From Pantoea brenneri (GTDB lineage Bacteria > Pseudomonadota > Gammaproteobacteria > Enterobacterales > Enterobacteriaceae): a stretch of 40,339 nucleotides of DNA. The notes under the pieces were generated by a model that had not been told where the DNA came from, searched no databases, and saw only the letters and a program-made list of their open reading frames with translations. The stretch spans positions 1 to 40,339 of the forward strand of contig MIEI01000042.1 in NCBI GenBank assembly GCA_002095305.1, in the 5' to 3' direction. Each line of letters opens with the position of its first letter. Position 1 is the stretch's first letter. Below are positions 1-7,802 of the stretch, piece by piece. The translations under genes were made by a program, and so were the position numbers.

Positions 1-578
1 CCACCTTTAGTATGTCATTAGGCGTGATGAATTAACCGGCTGAATAAAAACGGGTCAGATTGAAAGAAATGAATTAATTTACGCTCCCATCCTGAGTGCA
101 GGTAACGGGATTATGCCGGGCAGGGCCGAATTATGTAAAGATAAGGTCATGCGCTATTTTCAGGCCGCCAGCAGGTTAAGAACATCTGCCGGAAACATTC
201 TTCTTTAAAAATTAAGGCGATGCGGCATTAGTCCGCAGGTTAGAAATGTTAAAATAATTCACCTGCATTGCATTTTGATTATGTTTAAAATCGGCGAGAG
301 CTAAAGGCAGGGTGGGTAAGATAAATTCAGCTTCCCGGATTAATTGCGTTTTAATAGTAATGCCGCTAATTAAATTTTTTCTGGTAAGTGCGTGGCTGGC
401 AGAAGGTTCATCTGTTAATTAAATAACTTACTTCTCTGCTTAAACTGCAGAAACATATGGCGCGCAGTGGCAGACATATTGCCATTTGTTCCGCAACCAT
501 TGAAACAGAGGCATCTGAGGTTAAGCAGCGGGCGCAAATCGGATGAATTAAATAAACTCACTTGAATTAAATAAATAG

Positions 579-594
579 GCGTTGCCGGCAACGC
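579..594. repeat. 16-bp perfect palindrome
   Basis: GCGTTGCCGGCAACGC reads identically on both strands. It is a GC-rich island in AT-rich sequence with no adjacent gene. It could be a protein-binding site or a small hairpin; nothing in the sequence decides. Confidence 0.5.
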
Positions 595-888
595 AGTTAA
601 TGTCATTTCTGACGTGGGTACGCGACGGTTATCTCTTTTGACCGCACCGGGGCCGATGCAGCGCGATTGAGCGTGACGCCATTTTGCTGTTGCTTTGGCG
701 TGTCCAGAACCAGGAAAAGGCTGCAGTGCCACAGTGTTAAGCACCTTAGTAAAAGCGGCAGCGTGTCTGTTGCTCACTTTTGATTCGCCGTGGTGGTTGC
801 AGACAACATGCGCGTTAATGCCTGCGTAAAAGCAAAGTCAGAGAGCCGCTGACTTAGATATCGACTAGCGGCCAGGGGATCATTTTTA

Positions 889-924
889 CAGAGCATCACC
901 CTGTGCGGTGCTGCTCTGTTTTTC
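889..924 (+). terminator. Rho-independent terminator without an upstream gene
   Basis: CAGAGCATCACC (889-900) pairs with GGTGCTGCTCTG (907-918) across a 6-nt loop with a single internal mismatch, followed by TTTTTCTC. The T-tract lies on the plus-strand side only, so the terminated transcript reads rightwards from the gene-poor region. No protein gene precedes it, which makes an untranslated RNA a reasonable inference. Confidence 0.75.
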
Positions 925-1002
925 TCTCGGCCAGACGATTATTCATTCAATAATGACGGCCGGAAATAGTCATAACCTGATGTGATACAGAAACGAACGG
1001 GG

Positions 1003-1206
1003 TTAACTGACATACCGCCAGGCTTCAATGGGTACTTGGTTATAGATTTCGTTCATCACCAGTTCCGCTTTGCGATGATCGTAAGCACCTTCAAACGAGG
1101 AAAGATCCTCTGCCGGAACACGATAGCGCATATAACTGGTGACAATATCAAGAATGTCTGTGCAGGGACAATGTCGCAGCTGCATTAAATAATCAATCTT
1201 TTCCAT
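1003..1206 (-). CDS. Hha/YmoA family modulator of expression
   Basis: This is a 67-residue protein of the Hha/YmoA family, small partners of H-NS-type proteins that help silence horizontally acquired or virulence genes. Visible family features are the N-terminal DYLMQLRHC segment, the central acidic helix, and the C-terminal DHRKAELVMNEIYNQVP followed by W at the position of the Hha VWKFIR tail. Length matches Hha (about 72). The ATG at 1206 is preceded by a GAGG Shine-Dalgarno sequence at good spacing; a TTG 18 bases further upstream would add six residues but has no such site. It stands alone, without the tomB gene that accompanies hha at the usual chromosomal locus, so it is probably a second paralogue or an acquired Hha-like protein. 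Family assignment is confident; the targets are unknown. Confidence 0.85.
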   Translation of the reverse strand: MEKIDYLMQLRHCPCTDILDIVTSYMRYRVPAEDLSSFEGAYDHRKAELVMNEIYNQVPIEAWRYVS

Positions 1207-1994
1207 ATATCCTCGTAAAATCAATGCGTAAAAATTCGCGACGTCTCAACATGAGACGCCAATCATTCGGCAATCTGGCTGATAAGTTTAATGTAAGGCG
1301 CACTGCTTAGGTCCGGCCTGAGTAATCGTGTGCATCAGGGCATTAACCTGCGGGTCGCGGTGCCGTCTCCCGCATCGCTGATGCATCGATACCCTCCGGG
1401 CGCGTTACAGATTCTCGTTATTACTCTCCTTGTTCGGCAGAAAGGTAATTGATTTTCAACCCACCGGACGTTTTATGATTCTAAAGCCCGGTAAGCAGAT
1501 TCTTCTGGCTCAGCTGCAATAGTGACGCGTTCCGGTGTTAACAGAACCGTAAGAGGTATCTGTAAGCGCCGTCATTATCAGACATCTCAAGCCAGGATAA
1601 AGTTGATATAAATCGTCATAGTGATCGGGTCTGGTTGTTTATTAATCAGTGCTATTTAGGTTAAATAAAATTAATACTTAAGTGCGTTCTACCACTGAAT
1701 GCTATTTATCTGTAATTAAAGGGTATTTTCTTTTTCGGATAAATATTCCTGGTTTTATTATTAACCTGATTTCAACAAACCCTAAATAACCAGACAACGG
1801 CTGGTCCAGAAATAAAATGGAAAAATAAAATAAGTTTGACCGGGAGGATATGTTGACCCGCAGTGCGCGTGCTGGAAGGCGCAGCCGCAAACCCTAAAGG
1901 GTAAAGTGGTGACATAAATGGCTCATCCGCTAATCCCGCAGCTGGTTTGAAGCTGGCGTGCAGGGTGGGAGGGCAGGCATTGATAGCCTGTTGC
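1207..1994. other. 788-bp intergenic region
   Basis: This lies upstream of the minus-strand Hha-like gene and downstream of the minus-strand LacI-type gene. It contains the inverted repeat CGTCTCA-aca-TGAGACG (about 1240-1257), close upstream of the Hha-like start and possibly an operator. A 32-codon minus-strand reading frame at 1288-1386 has a good GGAGGG ribosome binding site but no recognisable family; I leave it as a possibility only. The rest, particularly 1600-1950, is AT-rich and shows no supported gene. Confidence 0.5.
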
Positions 1995-3005
1995 TTAAAC
2001 ACTATTTTCAGAGGTGTAAATGACGAACTCAACTTTTCCGGCAGCGTAGGTGTCGGGCTTTTCTCCCTGTTCCAGATAGTTCAGCATCAGTTGCAGTGCC
2101 AGCTGCGCATGTTGCCGGGTGTTCTGGTCCAGCGTCAGGGCAAGACTTTGCTGCGCCAGCAGCGTGCGGGTAGTGGAATAGAGCTCATGGGCGATCCACA
2201 CGCACTGATTCAGGCGGCGATGGCGCGCCAGCGCCTGGCCTATTTCGGTATTTCCCAGTCCCGTATTGTAAATACCCAGCAGATTGCCGCCGCGGATCAG
2301 CTGTTTTTCCAGCAGTTTGCTGATGACATCGCGATTTTCCTCAGCCGCCAGCTCCTCCCGCAAATGAAGATGCGGAAAACGCGCGCTCAGCACATCCCGA
2401 AAGCCGTCGATCCGCTCCCGGTGCGCGGTGTAATCCATCCGTCCACTGACCATCAGTACCTCACCCGGCTGTTGCAGCATTTTGCCCATCAGTTGACCGG
2501 CGGTGCGTCCTGCTTTCCGCTGGTCTATGCCGACGTGACAGAGCCGGGCCGCGTCAGGCAGATCGGTCACCAGCGTGATAACCGGCACGCCACGCGCCTC
2601 ACAGTGCGCCAGCGCAGCGTAAATCGCCGGATGTGCCTGCGCAAACACCATCAGGCCGTCCCGCGTTTCACTGCCAGCCATAATGCGCTGTGCCAGTCGC
2701 TCATGCTGCGCTTCAGGCACAAAGGTACGGTGCAGCGTCAGCCGCTGATAGCCCGGATGCATTGCCGCTTCAATCAAATCCTGCGCCAGCTGGCGGAAGA
2801 AAAAGGCATCGTTGCTGCTGATTAACACCTCAATCTGCCACGGCTGGCGATGCTCTTGCGGCAAAATGCGTTTCAGACCGCTGTCACGCGCGGCCTGCAG
2901 GACTTTACGCACCGTCTGGGGTGACACGCCACCGCGCTCATTGAGCACCCGATCCACGGTCGCCAGACCGACACCCGCACGCCGGGCGATCTCTTTCAGC
3001 GACAT
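1995..3005 (-). CDS. LacI-family transcriptional regulator (sugar/polyol type)
   Basis: This is a 336-residue LacI-family repressor. Residues 2-22 form the LacI helix-turn-helix (SLKEIARRAGVGLATVDRVL), followed by the hinge and a periplasmic-binding-protein-like effector domain (about 57-330). The hinge helix is less canonical than in LacI, and the effector domain resembles the subgroup that senses sugars or polyols such as inositol. It is transcribed divergently from the inositol-dehydrogenase-like gene at 3115, 109 bp away, so local control of that gene and autoregulation are the simplest inference. The inverted repeat TGAGGT-AAAG-ACCTCA at 3018-3033, just upstream of its own start, is a candidate site. 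ATG at 3005 aligns with the usual LacI start. The effector is unknown. Confidence 0.9.
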   Translation of the reverse strand: MSLKEIARRAGVGLATVDRVLNERGGVSPQTVRKVLQAARDSGLKRILPQEHRQPWQIEVLISSNDAFFFRQLAQDLIEAAMHPGYQRLTLHRTFVPEAQHERLAQRIMAGSETRDGLMVFAQAHPAIYAALAHCEARGVPVITLVTDLPDAARLCHVGIDQRKAGRTAGQLMGKMLQQPGEVLMVSGRMDYTAHRERIDGFRDVLSARFPHLHLREELAAEENRDVISKLLEKQLIRGGNLLGIYNTGLGNTEIGQALARHRRLNQCVWIAHELYSTTRTLLAQQSLALTLDQNTRQHAQLALQLMLNYLEQGEKPDTYAAGKVEFVIYTSENSV

Positions 3006-3017
3006 TCTTTTCTCCCC

Positions 3018-3033
3018 TGAGGTAAAGACCTCA
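3018..3033. promoter_or_regulatory. Inverted repeat in divergent LacI/oxidoreductase intergenic region
   Basis: TGAGGT and ACCTCA are separated by AAAG in the 109-bp divergent region. It could be an operator or a 5' leader hairpin for the regulator. It lacks the central CG typical of LacI-family operators, so assignment to this regulator is tentative. Confidence 0.35.
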
Positions 3034-3114
3034 ACAACGCGATGTCACCAGTGTAACCAGCAAGGCTAAGCTGCAAACGGCGCTTTCCACTGGACTATGA
3101 TGGAGTTCAAATAA

Positions 3115-4128
3115 ATGAATAAAAAGCAACGTGTTGCCCTGCTGGGCTGTGGATTTATAGGCGAAGTGCATGCCGTCAATCTGCAGGCGCATCCGGCCAC
3201 AGAACTGGTCTCGGTAACCGATACCGATAGCGCACGCGCCGCTGCATTTGCTGCGCGTTTTGCTGCTCACGCCGCGCCAGTCAGCCAGGTAATGAACGAT
3301 GACAGTATCGATATGGTGCTCATCGCCAGTGCGACACCGACCCATGCCGATCTGCTGGTGGCGGCGGCGCGTGCCGGCAAAGCGATCTACTGTGAGAAAC
3401 CTATCGATCTGTCTCTGGAGCGCGCGCGCCGGGTGGTGGCTCAGGTGTTGCCCTGTAATGTGCCGGTAACGGTCGGATTCAATCGCCGTTTCGACATCAG
3501 CCACCAGCAGCTTAAGCAGCAGCTCCGGCAGGGCAGAGTCGGGCCAGCTGAGTTGATTCAGATGGTCTGCCGTTCTTCAGAGATGCCGCCGCTGGCCTAT
3601 CTGCAGGCGTCCGGGGGACAGATGCGTGACCAGGCGATCCATTTTTTTGATCTGCTACGCTGGCTGACCGATGACGAAGTGACGGAAGTGGCCGCCATGG
3701 GGGCGGCGCTGGCGCTGCCGGCCATCAGCGATTTTGCAGACGTAGACACCAGCACGCTGCTGCTGCGGCTGCAACGTGGCGGGCTGGCGCAACTGGATAA
3801 CGCCCGCCGCACCGGCTACGGCTACGACGAGCGGATCAGCGTGATGGGGCCGCTTGGTATGCTGGAGTCCCGCAGTCAGCAGCAGCAGGGCGTGACCTGC
3901 TATCAGCGCGAGCAGATCCAGCAGCCCGGGCTGCTGCCTGACTGGCTCAGCCGGGTAAAGGCGACCTGGTATGCGCAACTGGATGCGTTTGTCCGTTCGC
4001 TGAATGGCGAGACGGTTGCCGATCTGCCTGGGCTGGAAGATGGTCTGCAAGCCCAGGCGATTGCTGAGGCGGCGGTGATTTCGCTGGCCGAACATCGCTT
4101 CTGTCCGGTTGAAAAAGTCTCGCTGTAA
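3115..4128 (+). CDS. Gfo/Idh/MocA oxidoreductase, inositol 2-dehydrogenase-like
   Basis: This is a 337-residue NAD(P)-dependent oxidoreductase. The N-terminal Rossmann fold carries GCGFIGEVHA (about residues 11-20), and the family EKP motif gives catalytic Lys95. The C-terminal domain contains Asp172 and His176 in RDQAIHF, the same Lys/Asp/His arrangement as Bacillus IolG. Family enzymes oxidise a ring hydroxyl of myo-inositol, scyllo-inositol or related sugars to a ketone. No other iol genes are nearby, so inositol is not proven and another polyol or sugar is possible. A GGAG ribosome binding site precedes ATG 3115. The divergent LacI-type gene is the likely regulator, and a strong hairpin follows 4 bp after the stop. 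Confidence 0.85.
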   Translation: MNKKQRVALLGCGFIGEVHAVNLQAHPATELVSVTDTDSARAAAFAARFAAHAAPVSQVMNDDSIDMVLIASATPTHADLLVAAARAGKAIYCEKPIDLSLERARRVVAQVLPCNVPVTVGFNRRFDISHQQLKQQLRQGRVGPAELIQMVCRSSEMPPLAYLQASGGQMRDQAIHFFDLLRWLTDDEVTEVAAMGAALALPAISDFADVDTSTLLLRLQRGGLAQLDNARRTGYGYDERISVMGPLGMLESRSQQQQGVTCYQREQIQQPGLLPDWLSRVKATWYAQLDAFVRSLNGETVADLPGLEDGLQAQAIAEAAVISLAEHRFCPVEKVSL

Positions 4129-4132
4129 TCCG

Positions 4133-4160
4133 GACCGGCAGGACGATCTGCCTGCCGGTC
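4133..4160 (+). terminator. Hairpin after the inositol-dehydrogenase-like gene
   Basis: GACCGGCAGG (4133-4142) and CCTGCCGGTC (4151-4160) form a perfect 10-bp stem with an 8-nt loop, starting 5 nt after the stop codon. There is no T-tract, so it may be a 3'-end-protecting hairpin or a factor-dependent terminator rather than a classical one. Confidence 0.6.
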
Positions 4161-4359
4161 ACTGATGCGCTGTTGAGTTTGCCGTCTGCCGCCATCGCGC
4201 CCTGAGTGTGGTAACAGCTTCAGCCCGCGCTGCTGATTATCCCGTGCCTGGCATGCGCCTGACTCGCTGCCGCCCTCCACCGCAGTGACAAAAAAATTAT
4301 CGAATAGAAACCGGCGGTGAAGTGTTTACTGCTCAGTGAACCTTTTCAGGACAACGACG

Positions 4360-4587
4360 ATGCCCTCTGTTCGTTTCTTCCCGGCCCGACAGGTCTCTTT
4401 TTCCATGTTGACGGCCGCGCGTGGCACTGCGCTTCGCCGGGCGCTGCCTGAGCACGACAGCCGGCAACGTGAAATCGTTCAGACGCTGAAGGCCCGCCTG
4501 CGCTGGCCGCGCACCGTCAATATTTTCACCCTCGCGACAGAGTACTGCCTCGTCGTGCTAACTCAGCGATTCAAGGATCAATCATGA
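4360..4587 (+). CDS. Small unknown ORF leading the sigma-factor operon
   Basis: A 75-codon frame starts at ATG 4360 with an AGGA sequence about 11 nt upstream. Its TGA (4585-4587) overlaps the ATG (4584) of the TPR gene in an ATGA junction, the same coupling seen further down this operon. The product is basic and arginine-rich, has no signal peptide and matches no family I recognise. The overlap and position support a real gene; composition alone would not. It may instead be 5' leader. An in-frame ATG at 4336 would add eight residues but lacks a ribosome binding site. Confidence 0.35.
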   Translation: MPSVRFFPARQVSFSMLTAARGTALRRALPEHDSRQREIVQTLKARLRWPRTVNIFTLATEYCLVVLTQRFKDQS

Positions 4588-5119
4588 AAAAGTGCTATGG
4601 CGTCCGCCTGTTTGCCGTTCCCGTACTGCTGCTCACCCTGCACGCGCCGCTGAGTATGGCGATGGGCGATAATGACAGTGATACAAAGGTGCCGGACTGC
4701 CCCAAAGGGCAGGTTTATAACGGTAAAACCAAAGCCTGCGTGCCGGAAAAGACCAGCATGCTCAGCGATGAGGATAAAACGCGCTACGCCTACCATCTGG
4801 CGAAAAAGGCGAATATCAGGCGGCACTGAACCTGCTGGATACGCTGAAAAATCCGGATACGCGCGAGGCGTGGAATTATCGCGGTTATGCCACCCGCAAG
4901 CTGGGCCGCACCGATGAAGGGATTGGTTATTACCAGCGCGCCATTGCGATCGATCCGCGTTACGCTAAAGTGCGCGAATATCTTGGTGAAGCCTGGATGA
5001 TCAAAGGGCGTCCCGATCTGGCGCGCGAGCAGTTAAAAACCATTGCCGGAATTTGCGGTACAGATTGCGAGGAATATCGTGATCTGCAGGCAGCCATCAA
5101 CGGGCATCCTGAAACCTGA
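4584..5119 (+). pseudogene. Secreted TPR protein, one-base frameshift
   Basis: The start encodes a signal peptide (MKKCYGVRLF..., hydrophobic core, predicted cleavage after LSMA) and a segment with two cysteines. In the starting frame translation ends at 4829 after 81 residues. In the -1 frame, from about 4808, the sequence continues as a tetratricopeptide-repeat protein (EYQAALNLLDTLKN; GRTDEGIGYYQRAIAIDPRY; GEAWMIKGRPDLAREQLKTI) to a TGA at 5117-5119. Adding one A to the run of five at 4802-4806 restores one frame of about 178 codons. The sigma-factor gene begins 3 bp after the restored stop, so the intact gene belongs to that operon. TPR proteins act as periplasmic scaffolds; here the role may be in sensing or regulating the sigma/anti-sigma pair. 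Sequencing error, true mutation or -1 recoding at GCG AAA AAG are all possible. Confidence 0.75.
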
Positions 5120-5122
5120 TCG

Positions 5123-5653
5123 GTGGGGGAGAGCAAAATTACCTATAGCGACGTCCGACAGCACCTTGCGGCGCACCTGACGCGCCTCTGGCGTTATGGC
5201 TATGTGCTGTCGCACAACCGCGATCTGGCCGAAGAGCTGGTGCAGTCGACCTGCGTGCGCGCGCTGGAGCGGAGCGCGCAGTATACGCCGGGCACCCGCA
5301 TTGACAGGTGGCTGTTCTCTATTCTGCACTCTATCTGGGTCAGTGATTTGCGCGCGCGTAAAGTCCGGCAGGGACAGGGTTTTGTCGATCCCGATCTGCT
5401 GCTGGCTGCCGATACGCACCCCGCAGATGATGATAACCGCCATTTCCGGCGCATCATGCAGCAGGTCAACGCGCTGCCCGAAGCGCAGCGGAATGCCCTG
5501 TTCCTGGTTTACGTGGAAGGGCTCTCCTATCAGGAAGCGGCCGATACGGTATCGGTACCGATTGGCACTATTATGAGCCGTCTGGCCGCCGCCCGCGCCA
5601 CGCTGGCGAAAACAACCACGGCCCCGCCCGTCCCGCAGGAGAAACGGCTATGA
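5123..5653 (+). CDS. ECF-type RNA polymerase sigma factor
   Basis: This is a 176-residue sigma-70 of the extracytoplasmic-function group. Region 2 (about 17-85) contains DLAEELVQSTCVRALE and the RIDRWLFSILHSIWVSDLRAR stretch typical of sigma2.2-2.4. Region 4 (about 115-165) contains LPEAQRNALFLVYVEGLSYQEAADTV and a helix-turn-helix with GTIMSRLAAAR. Regions 1.1 and 3 are absent, as expected. It starts with GTG 5123, 3 bp after the TPR frame, and its stop overlaps the anti-sigma ATG (ATGA, 5650-5653). It directs polymerase to a small regulon, probably of envelope-stress genes and its own operon. The signal is unknown. Confidence 0.92.
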   Translation: MGESKITYSDVRQHLAAHLTRLWRYGYVLSHNRDLAEELVQSTCVRALERSAQYTPGTRIDRWLFSILHSIWVSDLRARKVRQGQGFVDPDLLLAADTHPADDDNRHFRRIMQQVNALPEAQRNALFLVYVEGLSYQEAADTVSVPIGTIMSRLAAARATLAKTTTAPPVPQEKRL

Positions 5654-6429
5654 CCACAGGGAATTTTATGCCGCCGTGGCGCGACGAAGCGATTGTCGCC
5701 TGGCTGGATGGTGAGATGAGCCGTCACGATGCGGTGCAGTTTGAGCAGGATATCGTGCGTGATCCGCTGCTGGCGGCACGGGTTGAGGAACTGCGTAATG
5801 GCAGCATCGATTTTCAGCAGGCTTTTGCACCGTTACTGGAACAGGCGCCGCAGCAAATAATGGCGCAGCGGCTGGCGGCGCTGTCGCCGGCGTCACCCGT
5901 GGCTGGCTACAGTCGCCGTGCGCTGATTGCCGCCTCGGTGAGCTTTCTGCTGGTGGGAAGTGGTCTCGGTTTACTGGGCCGCCCGGCACCGGAAAGCGCC
6001 GACGAAAGCCAGAATGTCCGCGATCTTGAGGCGCGCTACATGTCACTTTACAGTGCGGAAACCCTGGCGGATACGCCGGGCGATCCCGATCTGTTGCAAC
6101 GTGGCCTGGATCGCACCCGGCTCGATTTGGGCCTGCAGATTACGCAACAGCAGCTGCACCTGCCGCAGGCTGAGCTGAAAATGGTGCGGATGCTGCGCTA
6201 TGAGCGCACCTCAATTGCGCAGATTGCCTGGCTACACGCCGATTTCGGCCCGCTGGCGCTTTGTATCTCGCCCGAAACGCAGGCAAGCCATGTCGTTCAG
6301 CGCGAGCAGCGCCACGGTATGCAGCTCGCCTGGTGGGCAGATCAGCGACATCAGTTTGTACTGATCGGCCGTAATCCACCGCGGCAACTGGCCGCAATCG
6401 CCGAAGCATTACGGTCAGCGCTGCGCTGA
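5650..6429 (+). CDS. Membrane-anchored anti-sigma factor
   Basis: This 259-residue protein is translationally coupled to the sigma factor. The N-terminal cytoplasmic segment (about 1-88) contains WRDEAIVAWLDGEMS, the typical start of FecR/RsgI-like anti-sigma domains, and lacks the HxxxCxxC zinc motif. One transmembrane helix is visible at about 89-112 (RRALIAASVSFLLVGSGLGL), leaving a periplasmic domain of about 145 residues (to 259) of unknown fold. The family sequesters its cognate sigma factor at the membrane and releases it when the periplasmic domain senses a signal. The secreted TPR protein upstream is a natural candidate partner. Function is inferred from architecture and position. 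Confidence 0.85.
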   Translation: MTTGNFMPPWRDEAIVAWLDGEMSRHDAVQFEQDIVRDPLLAARVEELRNGSIDFQQAFAPLLEQAPQQIMAQRLAALSPASPVAGYSRRALIAASVSFLLVGSGLGLLGRPAPESADESQNVRDLEARYMSLYSAETLADTPGDPDLLQRGLDRTRLDLGLQITQQQLHLPQAELKMVRMLRYERTSIAQIAWLHADFGPLALCISPETQASHVVQREQRHGMQLAWWADQRHQFVLIGRNPPRQLAAIAEALRSALR

Positions 6430-6446
6430 GGCTGATTGCACAGCGG

Positions 6447-7025
6447 TTATAATGGGGACTTCGTCTGAGCCGTGATGGTAAGGGCAATCGCCACGCGGTC
6501 ATCGACTATCCCGACCAGCCGGTCAACCCGGAAGGCGGTGCGGGATATCGCGGTGCTGGCATGCAGCGTCAGCGACTGTGATGAAGACGTGAGCGGCTGG
6601 CCACCCTCCAGTGTCGCCAGCATCACCACCGGACGGCTGACATCTTTCACCGTCAGGACACCAAAGATTCGGTATTCCCCCGCTCCCAGCGCGGCAACCC
6701 GGCTGCTGACGAAGCGAATCCCCGGGTAATGCTGCGCATCAAAGAACATGTCACTTTTTAGCTGCCAGGTTAATAACGTATTTGAGGCGACCAGCGTATC
6801 GACGGGAATATTCACCTCAACACGATCGTCCCTGTCCTGATCGGGGTTCAGCGTCACGGTACCGGTCACGCCTTCAAGATGCGCCTGTGAAAAGCTGTGG
6901 CCAAAGGCACGCCACGACAGCCCGATGGCAGTTTTATCGGTGGCGATGGCGTAGGTGATCGGCGCGGCGTGAAGCGACGCGCTTAAGAAACAGCTCAGGC
7001 TTAACAGACAGGCGGTGCGGATCAT
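6447..7025 (-). CDS. YceI-family periplasmic lipid-binding protein
   Basis: This is a 192-residue protein with a signal peptide (MIRTACLLSLSCFLSASLHA, cleavage about residue 20) followed by a YceI domain: YAIATDKTAIGLSWRAFGHS, a segment beginning MFFDAQHYPGIRF, and GVLTVKDVSRPVVM near the middle. YceI proteins are lipocalin-like barrels that bind polyisoprenoid lipids in the periplasm and are often induced by base or acid stress. It is convergent with the anti-sigma gene, with 17 bp between stops, and has its own promoter region upstream. Length and motifs match the family. Confidence 0.93.
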   Translation of the reverse strand: MIRTACLLSLSCFLSASLHAAPITYAIATDKTAIGLSWRAFGHSFSQAHLEGVTGTVTLNPDQDRDDRVEVNIPVDTLVASNTLLTWQLKSDMFFDAQHYPGIRFVSSRVAALGAGEYRIFGVLTVKDVSRPVVMLATLEGGQPLTSSSQSLTLHASTAISRTAFRVDRLVGIVDDRVAIALTITAQTKSPL

Positions 7026-7297
7026 CAGATGGCTCTCTTTATACGTGCAGGTAAGGTGTTAACGTCTGTCGGGCTGAATGTATTCATTTTATCGCACGGC
7101 CAGCTTTACTATCGCCTGAATAACTCCGGCCAGTAGCGCGAACAGCGTTATTGCCCGGCACCGCGCCTGACCGCCATCAGCATATTTTCGCAACTGAAAC
7201 CGCTGGCCTGCGGGGGAATAGCCGGGTGCTAACAACATCGATCTCAACGCACGGTTAACAGGTGAGTACAGTGCGTGCGTAAACCGGCATGGCTAAT

Positions 7298-7314
7298 ATT
7301 AAGAAAACCTTAAG
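7298..7314 (+). promoter_or_regulatory. PmrA-box-like direct repeat (distal)
   Basis: ATTAAG-AAAAC-CTTAAG has two half-sites with an 11-bp repeat period, fitting the known PmrA/BasR consensus (C/T)TTAA(T/G)-N5-(C/T)TTAA(T/G) except for the first base. It lies about 490 bp upstream of arnB and 270 bp upstream of the yceI-like gene. Confidence 0.4.
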
Positions 7315-7611
7315 CTGATAACATTTCTTCTCAAATTATTCTTCCGTGTGAGTTACAGCGGTTTTTAATTCATTTTGCGTGTCGGGACTATTTTTATCAT
7401 TATGAAAACAAACGCATTTTAATCGAATTCTGGTTATTAATTCAATTTTATGACAAAGCCATTAACTCTCCTGATATTCATCGATTATAAACGTATTGTC
7501 AATAAAATGGAGAGAGTGGCAATCGATATGATTATTAATATTAAATAACTGAACTTTTCCAGAAATCATTAAATGAAACTGTTTTTATTTTATTGGATTT
7601 AACCCACTTCA

Positions 7612-7628
7612 TTTAATGTTTAGTTAAC
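7612..7628 (+). promoter_or_regulatory. PmrA-box-like direct repeat (proximal to arnB)
   Basis: TTTAAT-GTTTA-GTTAAC has two TTAA-core half-sites separated by 5 bp, 175 bp upstream of arnB. The layout resembles PmrA boxes of enteric arn/pbgP promoters; the second half-site deviates at its outer bases. The response regulator PmrA activates arn in response to Fe3+, low pH or PhoPQ signals in Salmonella. The -10 element is not clear; GATATT at 7658 is a candidate. Confidence 0.45.
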
Positions 7629-7802
7629 TTTTGTGCGTTAGCGTGTATCACCAGTCTGATATTTTTAATTTATTAAGAAGATCAACGTGCTCTGTTTTGA
7701 AAGGGTGTCGGCGGGAGATTCGCTATTTCCTCGCTATTACTGGCGTTGCGCATGATTAACCGTGCGTGCCTGTTTATTCTGTAGAACTGCAGGAGCTTCA
7801 CC

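Larger units (their letters stand above)
1..1002. other. Gene-poor AT-rich stretch
   Basis: No convincing protein gene is visible. The only reading frame over 100 codons, on the minus strand at 415-777, has no family resemblance, a basic random-looking composition and no clear ribosome binding site, so I do not call it. The stretch holds a perfect 16-bp palindrome at 579-594 and a strong plus-strand terminator at 889-924. It could hide a small RNA ending at that terminator. Confidence 0.6.
7026..7802. other. 777-bp regulatory region between yceI-like gene and arnB
   Basis: This divergent intergenic region becomes strongly AT-rich from about 7300 onward. It holds two PmrA-box-like sequences (7298-7314 and 7612-7628) and the arnB leader with an AGGAG ribosome binding site about 7 nt before ATG 7803. 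No protein gene is supported. Its length suggests a long leader or several regulator sites for the arn operon. Confidence 0.6.

Noticed and set aside
415..777. 120-codon minus-strand reading frame
   Set aside because: No ribosome binding site, no family resemblance and random-looking composition in a gene-poor AT-rich region.
1947..2825. 292-codon plus-strand frame
   Set aside because: Lies antisense to a convincing LacI-family gene and has shadow-frame composition.
3047..3092. Interrupted repeat CCAGTG...CACTGG upstream of the oxidoreductase gene
   Set aside because: Arms are only 6 bp and 34 bp apart, easily due to chance.
4270..4350. Possible ECF-sigma-dependent promoter upstream of the sigma operon
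   Set aside because: A GAAACC-like -35 is present, but no convincing -10 at the right spacing could be identified.
7417..7440. Additional PmrA-box-like sequence (TTTTAAT ... TTATTAAT)
   Set aside because: Half-sites are not spaced by the required 5 bp; AT-rich background makes such matches frequent.
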